A stretch of 38,221 bases of DNA from CAZJGG01 sp964545475 (lineage in GTDB: Bacteria; Bacillota; Clostridia; Lachnospirales; JAISER01), in NCBI GenBank assembly GCA_964545475.1, contig CAZJGG010000026.1, positions 1-38,221 on the forward strand. The letters are read 5' to 3'. The notes beneath the pieces were generated by a model that saw nothing but the letters and a program-made list of their open reading frames with translations, had not been told where the DNA came from and did no database searches. Made by a program: the position numbers and the translations under genes. Each line of letters opens with the position of its first letter. The first letter of the stretch is position 1. Of the stretch, positions 32,660-38,221 are shown one piece after another.

Positions 32660-32839
32660 TTATTTTTGTTTGCTTCCCAATTCTTCCATACATCTCTCAG
32701 ATTGAGACACAGTGAGCAAATTCCGTTTTACTAAGGAGAGCAGAATTGACTTTTGGTAATTTAAAACAAAGTCGGCGTTTTCCGCTTTGTCAATTTTTGG
32801 AATAGGCTCTCCTACATATATAAATTCACGATGTTTCAG
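32660..32839 (-). CDS. Small SHOCT-like protein with unusual start
   Basis: This ORF of about 59 residues reads KHREFIYVGEPIPKIDKAEN, then ADFVLNYQKSILLSLVKRNL, then LTVSQSERCMEELGSKQ. The C-terminal half resembles the short helical SHOCT-type proteins common in Firmicute conjugative elements, as I recall them. No ATG, GTG or TTG in frame is well placed. A CTG (32839) lies 9 bases after GGAGG, so a CTG start, or a mutated start codon, must be assumed. It precedes recombinase 2 on the same strand by about 130 bases. Its function is unknown. Confidence 0.6.
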   Translation of the reverse strand: MKHREFIYVGEPIPKIDKAENADFVLNYQKSILLSLVKRNLLTVSQSERCMEELGSKQK

Positions 32840-32931
32840 CGGTCAACACCTCCTTTGATAAATCATATTTTCATCTGCTTGTTTGTTATTACTTAAAAAA
32901 TAAATATCTTTGCCTTTAAGTTGTTTGCACG

Positions 32932-32963
32932 AAAAAACCGCTCATTCTTAGGAACAAGCGGTT
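32932..32963 (-). terminator. Terminator after the MazF-like gene
   Basis: On the minus strand AACCGCT pairs with AGCGGTT and six Ts follow. It lies about 65 bases after the mazF-like stop and ends that transcript before the SHOCT-like gene. Confidence 0.8.
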
Positions 32964-33028
32964 GCTTACAATCACCCACGGCCAAGCACTTTTTAGTTGT
33001 TGCAGATTTCTCCATTAAAAGTACCGCC

Positions 33029-33379
33029 TTACCGCAGTCCGACGCTAACGTGCAATGCCCTGTTTACCTTGCGTATGAGCTTGTTGTTCAGCGTACCTAT
33101 ATAATCCTTCAGCCTTGCCTTATCAATCGTTTGTATCTGCTCCAACAAGATATATGAAACGCGGGGAAGACCGTACATTGCTTGAATACGGCAATGTGTC
33201 GGCATGATGTGTTTGCCCTCCGTCTTGCTTGTGATGGCGGCTACAATGACGGTATTGCTGTGTTTGTTGCCGATGTCGTTCTGTATGATTAGTACAGGGC
33301 GGTTGCCACTTTGCTCCGAGCCGACACCATTTGTTAGGTCGGCGTAATACATATCACCGCGTTTTATTTGTCTATCCAT
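33029..33379 (-). CDS. MazF/PemK-family mRNA interferase toxin
   Basis: This 116-residue toxin of the MazF/PemK fold has the N-terminal IKRGDMYYADL, GSEQSGNRPVLIIQNDIGNK with the conserved GxRPVLIIQ strand and catalytic-type Arg, VIVAAITSK with the conserved Thr, and VSYILLEQIQTIDK. These match the chromosomal EndoA/MazF group that cleaves single-stranded RNA at short motifs. AAAGGAGGTGG precedes the ATG. There is no canonical antitoxin upstream. Instead a 36-residue Cys-rich ORF overlaps its start by eight bases. It lies within the mobile region and may help to stabilise the element. Confidence 0.88.
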   Translation of the reverse strand: MDRQIKRGDMYYADLTNGVGSEQSGNRPVLIIQNDIGNKHSNTVIVAAITSKTEGKHIMPTHCRIQAMYGLPRVSYILLEQIQTIDKARLKDYIGTLNNKLIRKVNRALHVSVGLR

Positions 33380-33482
33380 AAGTTAATCCACCTCCTTTTA
33401 TGTAAACCAAAGCACAAACCCGGCAAGTAGTTAAGGCAGCACAATTATTGCAGCTAAAATCGCCGGGTTTGCACTTTGGCAT
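33372..33482 (-). CDS. Tiny Cys-rich ORF overlapping mazF-like start
   Basis: This 36-residue ORF reads MPKCKPGDFSCNNCAALTTC then RVCALVYIKGGGLTYG. Five Cys sit in a C-x6-C-x2-C-x5-C-x2-C pattern that could bind a metal. Its stop lies inside the toxin gene (eight-base overlap), and its end spans the toxin's GGAGG site, so the two would be translationally coupled. It has no strong ribosome-binding site and may be coupled to the ORF ending at 33498. The two ends of its DNA form an 18-base inverted repeat (33405-33478, 16 of 18), so part of the pattern may instead reflect RNA structure. It is a candidate antitoxin only by position. Confidence 0.45.
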   Translation of the reverse strand: MPKCKPGDFSCNNCAALTTCRVCALVYIKGGGLTYG

Positions 33483-33497
33483 ATAATTGATTTATCT

Positions 33498-33653
33498 TTA
33501 TTTGTCCTCGACACCCCAAGACAAAGGGAAATCATCAAACGGCGGCCTGCTAACCGACCACGGGAATTTCACCCCTCCGAGGTTCTCTCCGAGCCGCCCC
33601 CATTGTGTGAACTGTGGCTGGGCGGGAGTATCATTGTCCCCATTGCTTGTCAT
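33498..33653 (-). CDS. Small ORF in mobile region, unrecognised
   Basis: This 51-residue ORF starts MTSNGDNDTPAQPQFTQWGR and ends DDFPLSWGVEDK. A stop codon lies two codons before the ATG, so the start is fixed if the ORF is real. No good ribosome-binding site was seen; another 15-codon ORF ends three bases before it, so coupling is possible. The Pro/Trp-rich composition and GC content higher than the flanks fit DNA carried by the mobile element. The function is unknown. Confidence 0.45.
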   Translation of the reverse strand: MTSNGDNDTPAQPQFTQWGRLGENLGGVKFPWSVSRPPFDDFPLSWGVEDK

Positions 33654-33953
33654 CGCCTATCGGGAGGAGCCCGATATTTTATAGCCGGAGGTTTTCTCGC
33701 TCATCGCACGAAACAGAGGACAAGCAGGCAATAGTAATAAATGTGTGACCCTGCTTCCTGTGTGTTCCGTGGCGACATCATGGCGCAACCGCTAACGTGG
33801 CTTATGCTCATCACATTAACAATGGGAATGTGTTTGATGAATGGGTATTAAATTGTCAAAGAGCGCCCCGTTACCGCCAGAAACGGAAAACAGGTGAGGG
33901 GTAGTAATTACCCTCTCACCTGTTTCCACACTCAGGGGCTAAAAGTAAAGCCC
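33654..33953. other. Intergenic stretch with tiny coupled ORFs and hairpins
   Basis: On the minus strand short frames of about 26 and 15 codons follow each other with overlapping stop and start signals (around 33704), leading into the 51-residue ORF. They may be remnants of a longer gene. The palindrome ATCGGGAGGAGCCCGAT lies at 33658-33674. The sigma-gene terminator is at the right end. Confidence 0.45.
33889..33924 (-). terminator. Terminator after the sigma-like gene
   Basis: AACAGGTGAG on one side pairs with CTCACCTGTT on the other, with more pairing inside, and on the minus strand TTTTCCGTTT follows. A second small stem (GGGGCT/AGCCCC, 33935-33954) overlaps the sigma-like gene's stop codon. 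Confidence 0.75.
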
Positions 33954-34424
33954 CTAATCAGAAAAATTTTTAAGAAATTGAGAAATTTCTGTTTTGGCCT
34001 TGTCTATGGTATATTTGACCGCCATTTTAGAGCAGCCCTCCATCTGCCCGATTTGCTCATAAGTAAGACCAAACTCATAATAAAGAACAAACCGGCGTCG
34101 CTGGATTTGGGGTAGTTGCTGAATAGCCTGCCGCAGATGCTCGTTAAGCATACTATCAAAGGCAGTATCCTCAACGCTTTTAGGCGTGTGTACTGCCCGC
34201 TCATAGAGCGTTTCGTCCGTCAACTCGGAGTTTTCATAATGCCGTTGGTCTGAGCGCCGCAAATTTCGCTCAACCTTGATAAAGCGCAGAAACTCCAGAT
34301 AAACAGGACGGGACACCTCTGTTTCCCGCTGGATAGCTTGTCCGTCCTTAAAAGAAACGAAGTAATGGGTTATACTCTCGATGATTTCTGTCCGTAGGGT
34401 ATAAGGGTTAGTGTTATCAAACAT
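33954..34424 (-). CDS. Sigma-70-like regulator of a Tn916-family element (orf7/8-like)
   Basis: This protein has about 156 residues. The C-terminal half has a sigma region 4-type helix-turn-helix: QAIQQLPQIQRRRFVLYYEF then GLTYEQIGQMEGCSKMAVKY. The N-terminal half (YFVSFKDGQAIQRETEVSRP, YLEFLRFIKVERNLRR) is the segment usual in the sigma-like proteins of Tn916-family elements. The ATG at 34424 follows GGAGGAAAG; a longer frame to 34526 lacks a site. In Tn916 the orf7/orf8 products drive transfer and excision genes. Here it is upstream of the toxin and recombinase on the same strand, so it may regulate them. Confidence 0.85.
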   Translation of the reverse strand: MFDNTNPYTLRTEIIESITHYFVSFKDGQAIQRETEVSRPVYLEFLRFIKVERNLRRSDQRHYENSELTDETLYERAVHTPKSVEDTAFDSMLNEHLRQAIQQLPQIQRRRFVLYYEFGLTYEQIGQMEGCSKMAVKYTIDKAKTEISQFLKNFSD

Positions 34425-34514
34425 TGCCTTTCCTCCAATCAGTTTTTTGTGGTTGCAAAAACTGATTGGAGACGGCGGGGAGCGACAACGTGGAGCTATA
34501 TCACTGCATAGAAA

Positions 34515-34556
34515 AAAAGCACACAAACAGGCAAAGAAACCTGTTTGTGTGCTTTT
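34515..34556 (-). terminator. Strong hairpin upstream of the sigma-like gene
   Basis: AAAAGCACACAAACAGG pairs over all 17 bases with CCTGTTTGTGTGCTTTT across an 8-base loop. On the minus strand seven Ts follow. It lies about 90 bases before the sigma-like start, where it may stop or attenuate transcription coming from the right. Confidence 0.85.
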
Positions 34557-34731
34557 GAATTGATAGTGGTTGTTGATATGTCGTGTTGGTTCGTCTTTGT
34601 GTGCGTAAACCGCCGAGGATAGACCTAAGCTTTTTTTGACAGTTTACGCAGGGTGAAAATATCTTTGTGATATAATATGTAATGTATTATTTTAATAAGT
34701 AGCAGTGTGGATATTAATGGCCAACACATAG

Positions 34732-34778
34732 AACGCCCCCCCAAACTTCAACTGAGTTTGGACGGGCGTTTCTTTTTT
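34732..34778 (+). terminator. Terminator-like hairpin in the XRE leader
   Basis: AACGCCC pairs with GGGCGTT and CCAAACT with AGTTTGG in one long stem, followed by TTTCTTTTTT. It lies downstream of a plus-strand TATAAT and 187 bases before the XRE gene. A four-codon frame (ATG GCC AAC ACA TAG, 34717-34731) ends at its foot, as in leader-peptide attenuators. Confidence 0.75.
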
Positions 34779-34964
34779 GGACATATTGATAAACCCACCC
34801 AAACACCGTTTTTTTTATTTGGTGGGTCTGCGAATCTTTTCTTATTAAAGCCAAAACATAAAGGGAGTAGGCTTTTGTATCATCAGTTCGTGTATGATAT
34901 GTGTTATCAATGCGTTCCGTTTATTCAACACGCACTGTAAAATAATATAGGAGGTGAACTGACA

Positions 34965-35285
34965 ATGGATATCTTAGCATCATTAGGGCAAACGATTAAA
35001 TCTGCTCGACTAAAAAGCAATCTAACGCAAGAGGAACTTGCGGCAAAAGCGGATATTAGCACTCGTTTTGTAATGGCAATTGAAAACGAGGGTAGAAATC
35101 TTAGCTTTGATGTATTTTCAAAATTAATTCGTATCTTGGAAATACCAACCGAGCCGATTTTTTATCCCGAAACACTATGCCAAAGCCCGGAAAAAGACCT
35201 GCTTATCCGGCTGATACATAAGTGTGATGAGCGCTCCCTTACGGTTGTAGAAGCAACCGTAAGGGCATTACTGGAAAGCCAATAA
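34965..35285 (+). CDS. XRE-family repressor (Tn916 orf9-like)
   Basis: This 106-residue protein has an N-terminal Cro/C1-type helix-turn-helix: LGQTIKSARLKSNLTQEELA then AKADISTRFVMAIENEGRNL. A C-terminal helical part follows (LLIRLIHKCDERSLTVVEAT). ATAGGAGGTGAA precedes the ATG. Its position and orientation, opposite to the sigma-like and KTR genes that flank it, match orf9 of Tn916, which is a repressor of the element. It probably controls the divergent sigma-like gene. Confidence 0.9.
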   Translation: MDILASLGQTIKSARLKSNLTQEELAAKADISTRFVMAIENEGRNLSFDVFSKLIRILEIPTEPIFYPETLCQSPEKDLLIRLIHKCDERSLTVVEATVRALLESQ

Positions 35286-35347
35286 CCTCTCTCGCTCTAT
35301 ATAGAAACCACAATCCCTCACAATGGTGGTGTTCTATCAAAAGAAAA

Positions 35348-35385
35348 GAGCCGATAACCGTGACAAAATCACTGGTTATCGGCTC
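35348..35385 (-). terminator. Terminator of the KTR gene
   Basis: GAGCCGATAACC pairs with GGTTATCGGCTC and the inner GTGA with TCAC. On the minus strand TTTTCTTTT follows. The stem overlaps the last codons and stop of the KTR gene. Confidence 0.88.
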
Positions 35386-35564
35386 TGCGTCTGTGCGTCT
35401 GGCACTGTGATAACTGACATATTTAGTTGTATGACATTTATAATGTTTTCTTGCTTGCACTTGGGACAGAACAGAGGGAAGTTTTTAAGCTCTGTATCGT
35501 CCCGTATTTTTGTTCGGGTTTTGCTCTTGCAAGTGGGGCATAGTATCCATTCCACCTTTTCCAA
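35376..35564 (-). CDS. Cysteine-rich KTR protein (Tn916 orf6-like)
   Basis: This protein of about 62 residues belongs to the Cys-rich KTR family. The pattern is CPTCKSKTRTKIRDDTELKN then FPLFCPKCKQENIINVIQLN, with two CxxC pairs forming a zinc ribbon. The start is TTG (35564), chosen because GGAGGTGATAA precedes it; the upstream frame to 35636 has no site. The gene is a regular neighbour of tet(M)- and tet(W)-type resistance genes (orf6 of Tn916), but no tet gene follows upstream here; the sequence passes straight into a chromosomal repeat. It therefore marks the cut end of the element. Confidence 0.9.
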   Translation of the reverse strand: MEKVEWILCPTCKSKTRTKIRDDTELKNFPLFCPKCKQENIINVIQLNMSVITVPDAQTQSR

Positions 35565-35610
35565 ATTATCACCTCCCCAAACACTTGGTTTCACATTATA
35601 AGAATTTGCC

Positions 35611-35654
35611 GCTATGTTAACAATGCTTGCGTACAATGTAGGGTTTGCTCATTA
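35611..35654 (-). repeat. Gene-3'-end repeat, type 2 copy c
   Basis: The right half, TGCTTGCGTACAATGTAGGG followed by TTTGCTCATTA, matches the other type 2 units (8488, 9077, 36074). The left half differs, which puts the junction between the mobile-element remnant and older chromosomal sequence close to 35610-35625. Confidence 0.62.
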
Positions 35655-35661
35655 TGCGTAG

Positions 35662-36036
35662 TTATAAATTAAGCGCAGTAACCCAAAAGCATATTGCAGC
35701 AATAAGTGAAAGTGGAGTCATAACAAATTTTTCTTTATTGCTTTTAGATAGAAAATTCACGATAGTATTTAAAGATAAAAAAGTTGCAAAAAAGAAACAT
35801 ATATATTTTGTCGTTTTAACTGAAAACCAAAAAGGGATAAAGGCACCCGCTTGTAAAACAATTAATACCGCAAAAAGTTGAATTACAACAGAGACTGTGC
35901 CTATAATCCTTAACTTCTTTGGCAAAATTTTATGCTGACCCCCCATTGTAAATTCCCCCAAAGGCAAACCGCAAATTGCTAGAACTGTCATAATTGCAAT
36001 TGCAAAAAATATAATTGCACCCAAAATTGATAACAT
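35662..36036 (-). CDS. Small membrane protein, unrecognised
   Basis: This protein has about 124 residues with four hydrophobic segments: ILGAIIFFAIAIMTVLAICG near the N-terminus, then VSVVIQLFAVLIVLQAGAFI, TKYICFFFATFLSLNTIVNF and PLSLIAAICFWVTALNL. Charged loops lie between (GGQHKILPKKLR, SKSNKEK). The ATG at 36036 gives better spacing from AGGAATT than the GTG at 36042. I do not recognise a family. It is followed by a type 2 repeat and preceded by another, the same arrangement seen around the genes at 8-10 kb. Confidence 0.72.
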   Translation of the reverse strand: MLSILGAIIFFAIAIMTVLAICGLPLGEFTMGGQHKILPKKLRIIGTVSVVIQLFAVLIVLQAGAFIPFWFSVKTTKYICFFFATFLSLNTIVNFLSKSNKEKFVMTPLSLIAAICFWVTALNL

Positions 36037-36073
36037 AAACACAATTCCTCATCTTTCCTATTATATAAATTAG

Positions 36074-36118
36074 TTTCTGTATCAGCAATTCTTGTATGCA
36101 ATAAAGGGTTTGCTTATT
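36074..36118 (-). repeat. Gene-3'-end repeat, type 2 copy d
   Basis: TTCTGTATCAGCAATTCTTG leads to AAGGGTTTGCTTATT. It begins eleven bases after TATATAAATTAGTTT-type text that also occurs near 37360. It lies just after the stop of the NAD(P)H-binding protein gene. Confidence 0.7.
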
Positions 36119-36126
36119 TTCGGAGA

Positions 36127-36768
36127 TTAATTTGAAATAAAAGGAGCTTTACAGATATTTTTAGTATCTATAATTTGATTTACAAGAAATTCTGCTAAAT
36201 CTAAGCTATCAATTTTACTTCCTGGAGTATGTTTCATATCAACTTTAATATTTCCAGTAGAATAACCTTCAACAATTAATGGTAACCGTACAAGCGTCCA
36301 TTGTATATCACTCTTTAATAAAGTTTCATATTCCCTTTGTTTATCTGAAAGAATTGCAGGAAACATGCTTCTCAATACGATAGTTTTAAATTTATCTTTA
36401 AAAGATTTGCTATCTCCATAGGCGTCTACCCCCATACCCGTTATTAAAATATATCGCTTAATATCTAGTTCTTTCATTGTGCTTAATATGTTGCTTGTAG
36501 ACTTATTGAAAATTGGTTGCTCGCCTTTAGGTTGCCCCAGTGTACTAATAACAGTATGGCAACCCAAAAGTAAAGTCTGAATTGAACTGATTTCTCTAGC
36601 ATCACCTTGAACAATATCAAGCCTGTTGTCAGTAAATTTAACCTTGTCAGGATTTCTGACCAACATTTTAACAGTATACCCTGTTCTCAATAGTTGATTT
36701 AAAACAGGACTTCCTGCTTTTCCCGTTCCACCAATTAAGGCTATTTTACTGTCACCCAACTTTTCCAT
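36127..36768 (-). CDS. NAD(P)H-binding (NmrA/SDR-like) protein
   Basis: This 213-residue Rossmann-fold protein has an N-terminal dinucleotide-binding loop IALIGGTGKAGSPVLNQLLR (GGxGxxG), an acidic strand end in LDIVQGDAREISSI, VISTLGQPKG, and RYILITGMGVDAYGDSKSF. It belongs to the atypical SDR group that includes NmrA-like sensors and NAD(P)H-dependent oxidoreductases. A catalytic YxxxK is not clear, so it may act on quinone-like or unknown substrates, or as a sensor. GGAGGTACGC precedes the ATG. It is divergent from the HxlR regulator, which probably controls it. Confidence 0.86.
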   Translation of the reverse strand: MEKLGDSKIALIGGTGKAGSPVLNQLLRTGYTVKMLVRNPDKVKFTDNRLDIVQGDAREISSIQTLLLGCHTVISTLGQPKGEQPIFNKSTSNILSTMKELDIKRYILITGMGVDAYGDSKSFKDKFKTIVLRSMFPAILSDKQREYETLLKSDIQWTLVRLPLIVEGYSTGNIKVDMKHTPGSKIDSLDLAEFLVNQIIDTKNICKAPFISN

Positions 36769-36845
36769 AATGCGTACCTCCTTATTGACTTTCCTATATA
36801 TAACAATTATAATTAAAATGTTGTTTTTTACAAGTACGCATATTT

Positions 36846-36862
36846 ATATGACATAGTCATAT
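36846..36862. promoter_or_regulatory. Palindromic operator between the divergent NmrA-like and HxlR genes
   Basis: ATATGAC-ATA-GTCATAT has perfect 7-base arms. It overlaps the expected plus-strand -10 region of the HxlR gene (TTGTTT, 17-base spacer, TTATAT). A minus-strand promoter, TTGTAA with a 16-base spacer and TATAAT, lies just to its left. Position and symmetry fit an HxlR dimer site for autoregulation. Confidence 0.65.
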
Positions 36863-36895
36863 AAAACAGACTATTGGAGAAACAGGAGGATTAAA

Positions 36896-37321
36896 ATGTT
36901 TAATGAATATGATGTTAATAAAGTTTGCCCTGTTTTAGTTACGCAAAACGTATTGATGGGCAAATGGAAATTGGTTATTTTATGGTTTCTGGGACAAAAC
37001 ACAAGACGTTTTGGCGAATTGCAAAGGCTCATGCCGGACATTTCACGTGGAGTTCTTACCCAGCAATTACGTGAATTAGAAAGAGATAATCTAATTCATA
37101 GAGAAGTATATAAGCAAGTGCCCCCAAAGGTTGAATATTCTATAACTAAAGTTGGTGAGAGCTTTATACCTGTAATGAATAAAATTATGGAGTGGGGCGT
37201 GTCCTATATTAAAGAAACAACTAGCTGTAATATGGATATATGCATTGTTAATAAGTTTTCTTGCTTTAAATGTCATGAAATGTTAAAAAACGAAATACCT
37301 GCTTATGAACCGCTTGAATAA
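36896..37321 (+). CDS. HxlR-family transcriptional regulator
   Basis: This 141-residue winged-helix regulator has the HxlR hallmarks: VCPVLVTQNVLMGKWKLVIL with the Cys-Pro pair and the GKWK turn, RFGELQRLMPDISRGVLTQQ (recognition helix region), LRELERDNLIHREVY, and the wing KVEYSITKVGESF. Cys11 is the kind of residue that senses quinones or aldehydes in YodB/QorR/HxlR proteins; extra Cys near the end (TSCNMDICIVNKFSCFKC) could bind metal or react too. AACAGGAGG precedes the ATG. The divergent oxidoreductase-like gene is the likely target, and a perfect palindrome lies between them. Confidence 0.92.
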   Translation: MFNEYDVNKVCPVLVTQNVLMGKWKLVILWFLGQNTRRFGELQRLMPDISRGVLTQQLRELERDNLIHREVYKQVPPKVEYSITKVGESFIPVMNKIMEWGVSYIKETTSCNMDICIVNKFSCFKCHEMLKNEIPAYEPLE

Positions 37322-37496
37322 ATTATTAGGGTATGTTTTTTATCGATATCACCATCCAAGATTATATAAATTAGTTTTTGTAACCCTATTTTCACAGCAA
37401 CCTCGTGATTAGTTTTATTCGCTTTGTTTGGTGAAGAAGTAAAGGTTGCGTCCATTATGCTTACTATATACTCAATGGGTATTAATTCAAAATTAA

Positions 37497-38221
37497 TTAC
37501 CGTCTTCTGATAATTTCTGATATAAAGCAGCTTAATGTAACAAAAGTGATATCAACTGCTGTTCTTATAAAAATATCCGTAAGAGTTCCTTCAAAGACCA
37601 TTGGAATAAAAAACATAAAACAAGACCAACTAACGCCGAATATTACAAGTCCAAATCTGATTGCAGTTACAATAGGCGAAGTCTCTTTCACTGCGTGTCT
37701 CATTAACAGATAAGATACCCCTATACAACTACCCATCACCAAAGTCCAAATAAAGGTAGCAATTGGTCTTATTTGATAGCCAGAACTAATTATATTTGTA
37801 CAATAAAATATATAACGTCCACCCAAGTAAACCACTGTAAAAACAATAATAGATAATATAGAAGTAAGAAAACCTATAGATATCTTTTTATTTGTATCTG
37901 ACCCTTTGCTTTTTGCAGTAAATATACCTAATAATAAACCCAAAATGGTGACTGGTATAGCATCGCTTAACCCCATCATTAATTCAAATTCAATAGGGCT
38001 TCCCTTTAGAGATACCATCTCTAGCATTGCAAAAAACCAAAGCAAACCTATTGAAATACCATACCTAAAACCTTTCATAATTTTTGTTCCTTGAATTCTG
38101 CTTTCATACAAATAGAATACATAATAAACACAGCAATAAACGATGAAGCACCATACTACTACAACTGGCTCGAATCCAAACTTTTTTGCAAGCAAATTTA
38201 ATTCAAGAGCCTGCGATTCGT
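37497..38221 (-). CDS. Polytopic membrane protein, 5' end beyond the window
   Basis: At least 232 residues, with six or more hydrophobic segments (for example VVVVWCFIVYCCVYYVFYLY, GISIGLLWFFAMLEMV, SIGFLTSILSIIVFTVVYLG, FIWTLVMGSCIGVSYLLM). The frame stays open to the last base of the window, and the residues before the first possible internal start (ESQALELNLLAKKFG) look coding, so the true start is probably outside. I do not recognise a family. It ends in the run EIIRRR. It converges on the HxlR gene with 175 bases between. Confidence 0.7.
   Translation of the reverse strand, partial: ESQALELNLLAKKFGFEPVVVVWCFIVYCCVYYVFYLYESRIQGTKIMKGFRYGISIGLLWFFAMLEMVSLKGSPIEFELMMGLSDAIPVTILGLLLGIFTAKSKGSDTNKKISIGFLTSILSIIVFTVVYLGGRYIFYCTNIISSGYQIRPIATFIWTLVMGSCIGVSYLLMRHAVKETSPIVTAIRFGLVIFGVSWSCFMFFIPMVFEGTLTDIFIRTAVDITFVTLSCFISEIIRRR

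Larger units (their letters stand above)
34425..34964. other. 540-base regulatory spacer between the divergent sigma-like and XRE genes
   Basis: No convincing gene. It holds a near-perfect hairpin reading as a minus-strand terminator (34515-34556), a plus-strand TATAAT (34671-34676), a plus-strand terminator-like hairpin (34732-34778) and a second stem with CCCACC/GGTGGG arms (34795-34836). Such a stack of hairpins between divergent control genes suggests attenuation-based control. Confidence 0.6.

Noticed and set aside
32893..33015. Forty-codon minus-strand ORF after the mazF-like gene
   Set aside because: A strong terminator stem with six Ts lies inside it, and the upstream site is weak. 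The terminator explains the sequence better.
34636..34676. TTGACA and TATAAT as one promoter upstream of the XRE gene
   Set aside because: The spacing is 29 bases, far too long for a single sigma-A promoter. Only the TATAAT is kept as a possible -10.
34921..34933. TTATTCAACACGC resembling the end of the palindromic repeat family
   Set aside because: Only 13 bases match, no inverted partner lies nearby, and the terminal CCC is missing, so chance is likely.
34707..34940. 77-codon plus-strand ORF before the XRE gene
   Set aside because: It starts at GTG without a ribosome-binding site and reads through two terminator-like hairpins; low-complexity Phe/Pro runs come from the hairpin DNA.
1..38221. 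CRISPR arrays, rRNA and tRNA genes
   Set aside because: No regularly spaced short direct repeats, and no rRNA or tRNA-like cloverleaf sequence, were seen on reading the window; a dedicated tRNA scan was not possible.

Overview
The window comes from an anaerobic, spore-forming, low-GC Firmicute, most likely a member of Clostridia. The evidence is the AT-rich sequence, strong AGGAGG ribosome-binding sites, a monomeric [FeFe]-hydrogenase-type protein, YesM/YesN-type two-component proteins, a CotJC spore-coat (Mn-catalase-like) relic, and Tn916-family mobile DNA. The species cannot be named from the sequence. One 100-N assembly gap (9763-9862) lies inside a HAD hydrolase gene.

Layout. (1) 0-2.5 kb: a PhzF-like isomerase, a GNAT acetyltransferase and an unrecognised 199-residue protein, separated by palindromic repeats. 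(2) 2.6-7.4 kb and 11.3-19.5 kb: a catabolic and sensing locus. It has two URO-D-family (methyltransferase-like) proteins around a YesN-type response regulator, a PocR-AraC regulator, a YesM-type histidine kinase, a CUT2 sugar ABC transporter (ATPase, permease, lipoprotein), a soluble PocR/chemoreceptor-like sensor and a FucO-type lactaldehyde reductase. (3) 8.0-11.3 kb: a block of small unrelated genes (membrane protein, DUF5412-like, HAD, GNAT, metallo-beta-lactamase fold), all on the minus strand, several followed by related repeats. The block lies between two identical 23-bp direct repeats, one of them at the 3' end of the kinase gene, so it looks inserted. (4) 19.5-25.9 kb: a zinc-dependent phospholipase C-like protein, a C_GCAxxG_C_C protein and a complete livJHMGF branched-chain amino-acid ABC operon with a consensus promoter. 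(5) 25.9-28.3 kb: a repeat-rich spacer, then the hydrogenase-type gene with a terminator-like hairpin in its leader. (6) 28.3-35.6 kb: mobile DNA. Two serine recombinase genes converge on a fragment of cotJC. The right-hand one is followed by small ORFs, a MazF/PemK toxin, a sigma-70-like protein, an XRE regulator and a Cys-rich KTR protein. This is the order and orientation of the Tn916 orf7/orf9/orf6 module, without a tetracycline-resistance or conjugation gene. (7) 35.6-38.2 kb: chromosome-like genes (small membrane protein, NAD(P)H-binding protein divergent from an HxlR regulator, and a membrane protein cut by the window end). The repeat seen in block 3 reappears here.

How the genes may work together (inference): the transporter imports a sugar-like solute. 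FucO would reduce lactaldehyde from a deoxyhexose to 1,2-propanediol, the type of ligand sensed by the archetypal PocR, which fits the two PocR-domain sensors. The URO-D proteins suggest an added methyl-transfer step on an unknown substrate. The mobile region shows repeated attack on a sporulation gene by serine recombinases, followed by decay of the incoming element.
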